In this document: positions 30,972 to 38,426 of the stretch, piece after piece
Numbering within the stretch: the stretch's first letter is position 1
Layout: the number at the start of each line of letters is the position of its first letter
NCBI GenBank assembly: GCA_002280875.1
Contig: NCEV01000032.1
Location: 1-43,645 of the forward strand
DNA length: 43,645 nucleotides
Source of the DNA: Caulobacter sp. 32-67-35
GTDB taxonomy: Bacteria; Pseudomonadota; Alphaproteobacteria; Caulobacterales; Caulobacteraceae
Direction of reading: 5' to 3'
Notes under the pieces: generated by a model
Seen by the model: only the letters and a program-made list of their open reading frames with translations
What the model was told of the DNA's origin: nothing
Database searches by the model: none
Made by a program: the position numbers and the translations under genes

Positions 30972-32057
30972 GTGAAAGCGCGCAAGTACGAACATTTCGC
31001 CCGGGCGCGCCGCCCCGCGCCCAAGCGACATCACGAAATCCTGTCCTATCCGGCTGACGCCCAGTTCGTGTTCGACACCGGCAAGGCGATCGAGGTCGAG
31101 GGCGGCTATTGCGCCCTGCCCAATGGTGATTTGCTGGACGCCTATTCCAACGCCGTGGTCCGGGCCGTCGAGGTGGTGGGGCCGGCCGTGGTGCGCGTGC
31201 ACCCGATGCTGGAAGACCCGCGCATGCAGGGCATCGGCTCGGGCTTCGCCTTCGCGCCCGGCGGTCTGATCCTGACCAACAGCCATGTGGTGCAGGGCGC
31301 CACGCGCTTTGTGGTTATCACCGCCGAGGGCCGCAGCCTGACGGCGCGCTGCGTGGGCGATGATCCCGACACCGATCTGGCGATCCTGAAGATCGACCAG
31401 ACCATCGACCTGCCCGTCGCCAAGCTCGGCGATTCCAAGAAGCTGCGGCGCGGCCAGCTGGTGATCGCCATCGGCGCCCCGCTGGGCTTTGAGGCCACCG
31501 TGACCACCGGCGTCGTCTCGGCGCTGGGCCGGTCCTTGCGCGGCGAACGCGGCCGCCTGATCGAGGACCTGATCCAGACCGACGCCGCCCTCAATCCCGG
31601 CAACAGCGGCGGGCCCCTGGTCAATTCGGCTGGCGAGGTGGTGGGCATCGCCACCGCCGTGATCGCCGGCTATCAGGGGCTGTGCTTCGCCGTCGCCGTG
31701 AACACCGCCACCTATGTGATCGCCGAGCTGATGGCCCACGGCTTCGTGCGGCGCGGCTCCATCGGCCTGATCGCCCAGCAGGCCCCGATCCCGGCGGGCC
31801 TGGCCCGCGCCACCGGCGTCACCCAGCCCTATGCGGTGTTCGTGGCCCATGTGGACACCGGCGGACCCGCGGCCAAGGCCGGCGTCAAGGAAGGCGACCT
31901 GCTGATCTGCGCCGGCGATCACGTGCTGACCGGGTTGGACGATCTGTTGCGGGCGCTGGATCACCACAGCATCGGCAAGGCCATCCTGTTCACCCTGATC
32001 CGCGAAGGCCGGCTGATGACGGTGTCGATCACGCCGAGGATCCGGCGGCGGGGTTAG
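30972..32057 (+). CDS. HtrA/DegP-like trypsin-family protease with PDZ domain, no signal peptide
   Basis: A 361-residue S1C serine protease. The catalytic triad is H105 (LTNSHVV), D135 (DPDTDLAILK) and S212 (ALNPGNSGGPL); a PDZ domain follows (AYGVFVAHVDTGGPAAKAGVKEGDLLICAG region). HtrA-type proteases are normally exported, yet there is neither a signal peptide nor a membrane helix in the first 90 residues, which are basic and rich in Arg/Lys. The start is GTG 30972 with GAGGG upstream; an earlier TTG at 30918 also gives no signal. It may act in the cytosol or be exported unconventionally. Confidence 0.82.
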   Translation: MKARKYEHFARARRPAPKRHHEILSYPADAQFVFDTGKAIEVEGGYCALPNGDLLDAYSNAVVRAVEVVGPAVVRVHPMLEDPRMQGIGSGFAFAPGGLILTNSHVVQGATRFVVITAEGRSLTARCVGDDPDTDLAILKIDQTIDLPVAKLGDSKKLRRGQLVIAIGAPLGFEATVTTGVVSALGRSLRGERGRLIEDLIQTDAALNPGNSGGPLVNSAGEVVGIATAVIAGYQGLCFAVAVNTATYVIAELMAHGFVRRGSIGLIAQQAPIPAGLARATGVTQPYAVFVAHVDTGGPAAKAGVKEGDLLICAGDHVLTGLDDLLRALDHHSIGKAILFTLIREGRLMTVSITPRIRRRG

Positions 32058-32063
32058 GCGGCG

Positions 32064-32453
32064 ATGCGGGAGCACGCCTATGCCGTCTACATGATGACCG
32101 ACAGTCGCCGTGGCGTGCTCTATGTCGGCGTGACGTCAAATCTGGTGTCTCGCGCGCAGCAGCATCGCGACGGTGAGGTCAGCGGATTTACGCGCCAGCA
32201 TGGGTGCAAATCGCTGGTCTGGTTCGAGACGCACGAAGATATCGCGGCGGCCATACACCGCGAGAAGCTCATCAAGCGATGGCGGCGAAGCTGGAAAATC
32301 ACCCTCGTCGAGACGCGCAATCCTGAATGGGTGGATCTGGTTCCGGGGTTGCTGGGCGAGGAACGACTTCCCTGGGAGACCATGGCTGAGTTCCAGGTGG
32401 CGCTGGAGCCTGACGCGATCGGACTGTTCCCACGGAAAGACCCCTACCCCTAA
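32064..32453 (+). CDS. GIY-YIG nuclease-like protein
   Basis: A 129-residue single-domain GIY-YIG protein: YAVYMMTDSRRGVLYVGVT (with YVG for YIG), then SRAQQHRDGEVSGFTRQHGC, and the conserved Glu helix AIHREKLIKRWRRSWKI. This UvrC-like domain alone is the DUF/COG2827-type protein common in alphaproteobacteria; target is unknown. It starts six bases after the protease stop, so it is likely transcribed with it. A large fold-back repeat follows. Confidence 0.85.
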   Translation: MREHAYAVYMMTDSRRGVLYVGVTSNLVSRAQQHRDGEVSGFTRQHGCKSLVWFETHEDIAAAIHREKLIKRWRRSWKITLVETRNPEWVDLVPGLLGEERLPWETMAEFQVALEPDAIGLFPRKDPYP

Positions 32454-32456
32454 AGA

Positions 32457-32570
32457 CTGTCATCCCGGACAAGCGCGCAGCGCGCCGATCCGGGACCGAC
32501 GCCTGAGCGCCGCGCTCCAGGTCGGTCCCGGATCTTCACCCGGCTTCGCCGGGTTCGTCCGGGATGACAG
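32457..32570. repeat. 114-bp fold-back repeat with three internal hairpins
   Basis: Outer arms CTGTCATCCCGGAC (32457-32470) and GTCCGGGATGACAG (32557-32570) pair perfectly. Inside are GCGCGC-A-GCGCGC (about 32473-32485), GATCCGGGACCGAC (32487-32500) with GTCGGTCCCGGATC (32521-32534) enclosing GAGCG-CCG-CGCTC, and ACCCGGC...GCCGGGT (about 32538-32554). The whole would fold into a multi-armed junction. The gap between the GIY-YIG protein and ileS (32454-32792) is mostly this repeat and its relative at 32714. Confidence 0.75.
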
Positions 32571-32792
32571 GCTGTTTGTAGCTTGCGGGTTTGCCCCTTC
32601 CGCAACCCTCTGCTATCCCCCAGCCCATGACTTTCGTTCGGAAAACCCCGCGAATTATCCGCCCGGCGTAACGCTGGACGCAGGTTCGAGCGCGCGCCGG
32701 GACTACTAAATCCGTCATTCCCGGCCAACGAAGCGGCGTAGCCGCGTAGGCCGTGCCGGGAACCCCGAACTCCCCAGCTGGATAGCTCTCCC
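32571..32792. other. Region between fold-back repeat and ileS
   Basis: No gene found. It holds a second, shorter palindrome (TTCCCGGC 32718-32725 with GCCGGGAA 32755-32762, enclosing GCGGC-GTA-GCCGC 32733-32745), preceded by CCGTCAT like the first repeat. A 14-codon frame 32627-32671 has no ribosome-binding site. The ileS promoter is presumably here but no clear boxes are seen. Confidence 0.45.
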
Positions 32793-35700
32793 ATGGCCGA
32801 CGACGCCACGCCCGCCCGCGACTATCGCGAAACCGTCTTCCTTCCCGACACCCCGTTCCCGATGCGCGGCGGTCTGCCCAAGAAGGAGCCCGAGATCATC
32901 GAGGGCTGGGCCGCCCTTTCGCCCAAAGGCCTGTACGGCGCGGTCCGCGCCAAGCGCCAGGCCGACGGCGCCCCGCTGTTCGTGCTGCATGACGGCCCGC
33001 CCTACGCCAATGGCGCCATCCACATCGGCCACGCCCTGAACAAGACGCTGAAGGATTTCGTGGTCCGCTCGCGCTTCGCCCTCGGCTACGACGTCGACTA
33101 CGTGCCGGGCTGGGACTGCCACGGCCTGCCGATCGAATGGAAGATCGAGGAAGAGTTCCGCGCCAAGGGCCGCCGCAAGGACGAGGTCCCGGCCGAGGAA
33201 TTCCGCACCCGCTGCCGCGAATACGCCGGCGGCTGGATCGAGGCCCAGAAAGTGGAATTCCAGCGCCTGGGCATCCTGGGCGACTGGTGGAATCGCTACG
33301 CCACCATGGACTTCTCGTCCGAGGCCACGATCGTGGCCGAGTTCCACAAGTTCGCGGCCTCGGGCCAGCTCTATCGCGGCTCCAAGCCGGTGATGTGGAG
33401 CCCGGTCGAGCGCACGGCCCTGGCGGATGCGGAGATCGAGTACCACGACCATGTGAGCCCGACGGTGTGGGTGAAGTTCCCGGTCGTGTGGCGAAGGAAG
33501 ATCGAGAAACTCAAGTCCCCTCAACTCGGCATCAGCGGCAGCAGCCTCTTGGTGAAGCGCGAGGAGCCCGAGCTTGAAGGCGCGAGCGTGGTGATCTGGA
33601 CGACCACGCCGTGGACTATCCCCGCCAATCGCGCGATCTCGTTTAACCCAGAGATCGCCTACGGCCTGTACGAAGTCGAAGCGATGGAAACCGACCTCGC
33701 CTTCGAACCTTGGGCCAAGCCTGGCGATAAGTTTGTTGTCGCCGACAAGCTGGCTGAAGATGTGCAGAAGGCGGCCAAGATCGCCTCGTGGCGTCGGCTC
33801 AAGCAGGTTGATTGCAAGGGGCTATTTTGCGGCCATCCACTTCGCGAATTCGCCGATGGATACAAATTCTGGGTTCCTCTTCTCGCGGGTGAACACGTCA
33901 CGGACGATGCCGGCACCGGCTTTGTCCATACCGCGCCCGGCCATGGTCAAGACGACTACCTTGCTTGGCTCAACAATCGCGCGTCCTTCGATGAAGCCAA
34001 TGAACAGGTCGATAGCGACCCGGAACTCCAAGAGCTCAATTATGAGCGTTTGGACCCTGAAATCCGTAACACCGTCGATCCCGACGGCGCCTATTTCCCG
34101 CACGTGCCGCTGTTCGCGGGCCTGAAGGTCATCGAGACCGAGGGCAAGAAGGCCGGCAAGTTCGGGGCCGCCAACGGCGCGGTGATGGACAAGCTGATCG
34201 AGGCCGGGAACCTGCTGGCGCGCGGCCGGGTCGAGCACAGCTATCCGCATAGCTGGCGCTCGAAGGCCCCGATCATCTTCCGCAACACGCCCCAGTGGTT
34301 CATCCGCATGGATCAGCCGCTGGAAAGCGGCAAGACCCTGCGCGAGACCGCCGTCCAGGCCATCGCCGACACCGCCTTCCACCCTGACGCCGGCCGCAAC
34401 CGCATCGGCTCGATGGTGGAAAGCCGTCCCGACTGGCTGGTCAGCCGCCAGCGCGCCTGGGGCACGCCGCTGGCCATGTTCGTCGACAAGGACAGCGGCC
34501 AGCCCCTGATGGACGAGGCGGTCAACGCCCGCATCCTGGCGGCCATCCGCGAAGGCGGCGCCGACGCCTGGTTCACCCGCCCTGACGCCGAGTTCCTGGG
34601 CGAGGCCTATGACGCGGCCCAGTACGAGAAGGTCGGCGACATCCTCGACGTCTGGTTCGACTCCGGCTGCACCCACGCCTTCACGATCGAGGGCCGCGAC
34701 GACAGCCACTGGCCGGCTGACCTGTATCTGGAAGGCTCCGACCAGCATCGCGGCTGGTTCCAGTCGTCGCTTCTGGAAGGCTGCGGCACCCGCGGCCGCG
34801 CGCCCTACAAGGCGGTTCTCACCCACGGGTTCACCCAGGACGAGAACGGCGAGAAGATGTCCAAGTCCAAGGGCAACACCGTCGAGCCCCAGACCGTCAC
34901 CAAGGAAAGCGGCGCCGAGATCCTGCGGCTGTGGGCGGCGATGGTCGACTATTCGGAAGACCAGCGGATCGGCAAGACGATCCTGGCCACCACCACCGAC
35001 GCCTATCGCAAGCTGCGCAACACCACGCGCTACCTGCTGGGCGCCCTGGCCGGCTTCGACGAGGCCGAGCGGGTCACCAACTATGACGACTTCCCGCCGC
35101 TGGAGAAGTTCATCCTGCACCGCCTGTGGGAGCTGGATGGTCAGGTCCGCGCCGCCTACGAGGCCTATCGCTTCGCCGACGTCACCCGGCCGCTGATCGA
35201 GTTCTGCCAGGGCGACCTGTCGACCCTGTTCTTCGACATCCGCAAGGACAGCCTGTACTGCGACAAGCCCACGGAACTGCGCCGCCGGGCCTATCGCACC
35301 GTGCTGGACTATGTGTTCGAGCGCCTGACCATCTGGCTGTCGCCCCTGACCAGCTTCACCATGGAAGAGGCCTGGCAGACGCGCTTCCCCGAGGCGGGCA
35401 GCAACAGCCTGCGGGTGATCCCGGAGACGCCGGCCCAGTGGCGCAACGACGCCGAGGCCGCGCGCTGGGCCAAGGTCGAGACGGTGATGTCGGTGGTGAC
35501 CGGCGCCCTGGAAGTTGAGCGTCGTGAAAAGCGGATTGGCTCGGCGCTGGAGGCTGCGCCGGTGGTGCATGTCGCCGACGCTGACCTGCTGGCCGCCTTC
35601 GACGGCCTCGACGCCGCCGAGGTGTTCCGCACCAGCGCCGCGACGCTGGTGGCTGGCGAAGGCGGCGCGTTCTCGACCGACGAGGTCAAGGGCGTGTCGG

Positions 35701-35840
35701 TGGATCCGCTCCAGGCCGAAGGTAACAAATGCGCCCGCTCCTGGCGGATCCTGCCCGAAGTCGGAACCGATCCCAGCTATCCGGAGCTTAGCCTTCGTGA
35801 CGCGGAAGCTGTGGCGTGGTGGGATAGCCAGAAGGGGTGA
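32793..35840 (+). CDS. ileS: Isoleucyl-tRNA synthetase (mosaic gene)
   Basis: A 1015-residue class I synthetase that charges tRNA-Ile. The HIGH motif is at 77-80 (NGAIHIGHALNK), the KMSKS motif at 688-692 (GEKMSKSKGN). The CP1 editing domain (about 200-430) includes WTTTPWTIPANRAIS and GTGFVHTAPGHGQDDYL, and the anticodon/C-terminal part extends to SRRWDEEVGTD-like ILPEVGTDPSYPELSLRDA. Bases ~33500-34080, covering most of the editing domain, use Leu codons unlike the rest: CTG only 2 of 18 by my count, against 10 of 14 upstream and nearly all downstream. This suggests recombination. ATG 32793. Confidence 0.96.
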   Translation: MADDATPARDYRETVFLPDTPFPMRGGLPKKEPEIIEGWAALSPKGLYGAVRAKRQADGAPLFVLHDGPPYANGAIHIGHALNKTLKDFVVRSRFALGYDVDYVPGWDCHGLPIEWKIEEEFRAKGRRKDEVPAEEFRTRCREYAGGWIEAQKVEFQRLGILGDWWNRYATMDFSSEATIVAEFHKFAASGQLYRGSKPVMWSPVERTALADAEIEYHDHVSPTVWVKFPVVWRRKIEKLKSPQLGISGSSLLVKREEPELEGASVVIWTTTPWTIPANRAISFNPEIAYGLYEVEAMETDLAFEPWAKPGDKFVVADKLAEDVQKAAKIASWRRLKQVDCKGLFCGHPLREFADGYKFWVPLLAGEHVTDDAGTGFVHTAPGHGQDDYLAWLNNRASFDEANEQVDSDPELQELNYERLDPEIRNTVDPDGAYFPHVPLFAGLKVIETEGKKAGKFGAANGAVMDKLIEAGNLLARGRVEHSYPHSWRSKAPIIFRNTPQWFIRMDQPLESGKTLRETAVQAIADTAFHPDAGRNRIGSMVESRPDWLVSRQRAWGTPLAMFVDKDSGQPLMDEAVNARILAAIREGGADAWFTRPDAEFLGEAYDAAQYEKVGDILDVWFDSGCTHAFTIEGRDDSHWPADLYLEGSDQHRGWFQSSLLEGCGTRGRAPYKAVLTHGFTQDENGEKMSKSKGNTVEPQTVTKESGAEILRLWAAMVDYSEDQRIGKTILATTTDAYRKLRNTTRYLLGALAGFDEAERVTNYDDFPPLEKFILHRLWELDGQVRAAYEAYRFADVTRPLIEFCQGDLSTLFFDIRKDSLYCDKPTELRRRAYRTVLDYVFERLTIWLSPLTSFTMEEAWQTRFPEAGSNSLRVIPETPAQWRNDAEAARWAKVETVMSVVTGALEVERREKRIGSALEAAPVVHVADADLLAAFDGLDAAEVFRTSAATLVAGEGGAFSTDEVKGVSVDPLQAEGNKCARSWRILPEVGTDPSYPELSLRDAEAVAWWDSQKG

Positions 35841-35842
35841 CC

Positions 35843-35970
35843 CCCTTCCCCCTTGATGGGGGAAGGGTTGGGGATGGGGGTGACGCGGCGGTGAGACTGG
35901 ATCGAAGTCCCCGCCTAATTGCCGCCGCCGCATCACCCCCACCCTGCCCTCCCCCATCAAGGGGGAGGGT
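35843..35970. repeat. Long inverted-repeat element between ileS and lspA
   Basis: The ends are each hairpins: CCTTCCCCC-TTGAT-GGGGGAAGG (35844-35866) and CCCTCCCCC-ATCAA-GGGGGAGGG (35947-35969), and they also pair with each other, the arms extending inward through GGGATGGGGGTGA.../...CATCACCCCCACCC. About 130 bp with ~45-base imperfect arms: MITE- or REP-like, non-coding. Confidence 0.65.
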
Positions 35971-36004
35971 AGAGACCTAATTGAAGAGCCTTGGGGCTGA
36001 GAGA

Positions 36005-36511
36005 ATGACGATCAACATCACCCGCCAAGGCTGGATCGCCTACGCCATCGCCGCCGTGACGGTGGCGCTCGATCAGCTCAGCAAGCTGTGGATCCTTCAC
36101 GGCCTGGACCTGCCGTCCAAGGGCACAGTCCCCCTGCCCGGTCCGGTCGATCTGACCATGGTCTGGAACAGGGGCATGAGCTTTGGCCTGCTGAGCGACC
36201 ACGCCGAGTGGAGCCGCTGGCTGCTGACCGGCTTTTCGGCGGTCGTGGTCGTGGCCCTGGCGATCTGGGCGCGCAAGGCGACCAAGCCGCTGATGGCCAT
36301 CGGCCTGGGCCTGATCATCGGCGGCGCAATCGGCAACAACCTGATCGACCGGGTGGTCTATGGCGCGGTCGCCGACTTCATCGACGTGCGCGACCTTTAT
36401 TTCCCGTGGATCTTCAATATCGCCGACGCCGGGATTTCGATCGGCGTGGCCTTCCTGCTGCTCGACAGCTTCCTGACGGGCGAGGACAAACTGGCCCATC
36501 CGACCGAATAA
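36005..36511 (+). CDS. lspA: Lipoprotein signal peptidase (signal peptidase II)
   Basis: A 168-residue aspartyl membrane protease that removes signal peptides from diacylglyceryl-modified prolipoproteins. Four membrane helices are visible, and the catalytic Asp pair is D115 (GGAIGNNLIDR) and D141 (FNIADAGISIG), with the signature VWNRGMSFG before them. ATG 36005 is used; the ORF opens earlier at 35981. It lies 97 bp before a lipoprotein gene, a natural substrate, and behind ileS, the classic ileS-lspA pairing. Confidence 0.95.
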   Translation: MTINITRQGWIAYAIAAVTVALDQLSKLWILHGLDLPSKGTVPLPGPVDLTMVWNRGMSFGLLSDHAEWSRWLLTGFSAVVVVALAIWARKATKPLMAIGLGLIIGGAIGNNLIDRVVYGAVADFIDVRDLYFPWIFNIADAGISIGVAFLLLDSFLTGEDKLAHPTE

Positions 36512-36608
36512 GGCCGCAATCGCGAGAGAGATTGGCGCCCGCGCCATGATGTCGTATCGAGAGCGCTCGAAATTTTGGCCCGGGGCGGGCCACGTGGAGC
36601 ATCTGTTC

Positions 36609-37178
36609 ATGAGTTTCAATCGGGTCGCGACCCTGAGCGTTCTGGCCGCCGTGGCCGCCACGGGCCTCGCCGGTTGCCAATCGGCCTCCAAGGCTCTGGG
36701 CATGAGCAAGGTGGTTCCCGACGAATTCCGCGTCGTCACCAAGGCCCCGCTGGTGGTGCCACCCGACTATGCCCTGCGTCCGCCGGCCCCCGGCGAGCCC
36801 CGCCCCCAGGAGCTGCAGCCTGAAAGCGCCGCCCGTCAGGCCCTGATCGGCCAGAGCATGGCCGCCGGCCGCTCGGACGGCGAGAAGCTGCTGGTGGCCC
36901 GCGCCGGCGTCGACAAGGCTGATCCGCTGATCCGCTTCGTCGTCGACGACGAAACCGGTGACCTGGCCCACAAGGACGAAACCTTCGCCAGCAAGGTGAT
37001 GTTCTGGAAAAAGGACAAGGCGGCCGAGGTCGCCGCCACCGCCACCGAGACCGGCGCCAACGCCCCGATGGTGGTCGACGCCGCCGCCGAAGAAGCCCGC
37101 CTGAAGGCCCTGATGGGTCCGGGCAAGGTGGTGATCAGCCGCGACAAGCAATCCCGGATCAAGCTGCCGGGCCTCTAG
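36609..37178 (+). CDS. DUF3035 lipoprotein, BamF-like
   Basis: A 189-residue outer-membrane-type lipoprotein: signal MSFNRVATLSVLAAVAATG followed by lipobox LAGC, mature Cys at about residue 23. The mature part begins with the conserved VVPDEFRVVTKAPLVVPPDYALRPP, which is the DUF3035 signature and resembles the N-terminus of BamC. In Caulobacter such a lipoprotein (BamF) is a BAM-complex component that helps insert beta-barrel proteins. The C-terminus is Ala/Glu-rich and charged. The start ATG 36609 puts the signal peptide first. Confidence 0.75.
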   Translation: MSFNRVATLSVLAAVAATGLAGCQSASKALGMSKVVPDEFRVVTKAPLVVPPDYALRPPAPGEPRPQELQPESAARQALIGQSMAAGRSDGEKLLVARAGVDKADPLIRFVVDDETGDLAHKDETFASKVMFWKKDKAAEVAATATETGANAPMVVDAAAEEARLKALMGPGKVVISRDKQSRIKLPGL

Positions 37179-37204
37179 GCTCAAGCCACCGCCTCGATAT
37201 TCGA

Positions 37205-37245
37205 CCGACCCCGGAAGCACCGCTTTCGGGGTCGGCTTCGTTTTG
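37205..37245 (+). terminator. Terminator after the DUF3035 lipoprotein gene
   Basis: CCGACCCCG (37205-37213) pairs with CGGGGTCGG (37227-37235), loop of 13, followed by CTTCGTTTTG. Located 26 bp after the stop codon; a good intrinsic terminator for the lspA-lipoprotein operon. Confidence 0.75.
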
Positions 37246-37257
37246 CATCAACAGAAT

Positions 37258-37297
37258 CCGCTCTCCCCGGCGACCCGTAGGGCCGCGGGGAGAGCGG
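37258..37297. terminator. Hairpin at the 3' end of the TraB/GumN gene
   Basis: CCGCTCTCCCCG (37258-37269) pairs perfectly with CGGGGAGAGCGG (37286-37297), 16-base loop, just downstream (minus strand) of the gumN stop. No T-run; may be a repeat-family member rather than a strict terminator. Confidence 0.5.
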
Positions 37298-37307
37298 GGT
37301 GTGAGGT

Positions 37308-38249
37308 TCAATCCCCCGGCGTCTTCACCGTAAAGCCCTTGGCCCGCATGCGGTCCAGCAGGCCGTTCTGGGCCACCAGCCCCCGGATCGAGAACAGGGC
37401 CACCGCATGGCCGGGGGTCTTCATGGCCTCGGTCAGGGCGGCGATCTCGTCGTCCATGGCCCGCTTTTCCAGCTCGACCATGCCCGGCAGGCTGCGGATG
37501 CAGCGCTGGAAGTTGCGCGGCCCGGCGATGGCCTCGCGCACGTCGCCTCGCGCCCAGGCCTGGGCGGCCGAACGGGCGGCGGCGCCGCCGGCCTCGGCCT
37601 CGCTGAGCACGCCCTCCAGACACAGGCGCCCGGCCTCGGCGGAGTGGTCGCGTACGGCGGCCTTGACCACCGGCATGGCCTTGTAGGTCCCGGCGGGCCT
37701 GGCCTTGACGCGATGCTTGCGGGCCAGCTTGCCGACCGCGCGCTCGGGCTCGCCGGGGTCCAGCCTGTTGGTCTTCTGATAGTCCATGGCGATCATGATC
37801 CCCGCGCCCAGCGGGCTCCATTCGCGATAGGCGTCGGGCTTCTTGCCCAGCTGGGCGCGGACCTTGGCCAGACGCGGCGCCAGCTCGGGCGCGGCGGCGT
37901 CGAGGGGCTGGTCGGATTTCAGCTTGCCCCGCAGCCTCAGCATGGCGGGGATGTCGGTGATACCCGCCCGCCCGACCGGCGGCAGGATCAGCGCGAAAGC
38001 GCCGTCCAGGCGGCGCTCCAGCACCGACCTGTCCCAGGCCGCGCCCTTGGGCAGGGAGGCGAGGGTCCCCAGCACGTAGATCGTGGTGTCAGCGTCGGAG
38101 ATCCGCCACCAGGCCGGGCCAGGCAGCCTGGCGTTGACCACCAGCTCCTCAACCAGATTGGCCTCGGGATCCTCCGGGATCTGCGCGTAGGCCGCGATGG
38201 GCGAGGATGCGAGCAGCGCCAGCGCCGCCGCCAAGGTTCTCAATCTCAT
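37308..38249 (-). CDS. TraB/GumN family protein, exported
   Basis: A 313-residue protein with a signal peptide (MRLRTLAAALALLASSPIAAYAQ) and a TraB/GumN domain: PAWWRISDADTTIYVLGTLASLPKG near residue 45-70 and the C-terminal GHAVALFSIRGLVAQNGLLDRMRAKGFTVKT. The family is predicted to be metalloproteases related to Tiki, but the usual N-terminal HxxG-type site reads LGTLASL here (no His), so catalytic activity is doubtful. ATG 38249 is favoured because the signal peptide follows it. Divergent from mutL. The function is unknown. Confidence 0.82.
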   Translation of the reverse strand: MRLRTLAAALALLASSPIAAYAQIPEDPEANLVEELVVNARLPGPAWWRISDADTTIYVLGTLASLPKGAAWDRSVLERRLDGAFALILPPVGRAGITDIPAMLRLRGKLKSDQPLDAAAPELAPRLAKVRAQLGKKPDAYREWSPLGAGIMIAMDYQKTNRLDPGEPERAVGKLARKHRVKARPAGTYKAMPVVKAAVRDHSAEAGRLCLEGVLSEAEAGGAAARSAAQAWARGDVREAIAGPRNFQRCIRSLPGMVELEKRAMDDEIAALTEAMKTPGHAVALFSIRGLVAQNGLLDRMRAKGFTVKTPGD

Positions 38250-38426
38250 GTCGCCTACCCCAACCATCGATCATGACCATGATAGCCGGGCTGCGGCGAA
38301 AGCGTGGCCGCAAGATGCGGGCTTTCCATCCGATGTCCTTGCGCCATGGGCTGGCGGAATCGCTCTAGTGTGAGGTTTCTCTGCGTCCCGGCGGGCCAGC
38401 GTGCGCCTGCCTCCGAAAGTTCGACC

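Noticed and set aside
32627-32671. 14-codon frame (MTFVRKTPRIIRPA) upstream of ileS as a leader peptide
   Set aside because: No Shine-Dalgarno, no Ile-rich or regulatory codon run and no attenuator hairpin with a T-run before ileS.
32670-32705. tRNA-like T-arm (GGTTCGAGC) near 32685
   Set aside because: The T-stem does not pair, position 61 is not C, and no acceptor or anticodon stem fits around it.
33822-35960. 712-codon open frame antisense to ileS
   Set aside because: Same reason; no start signal or domain, and ileS motifs are complete on the plus strand.
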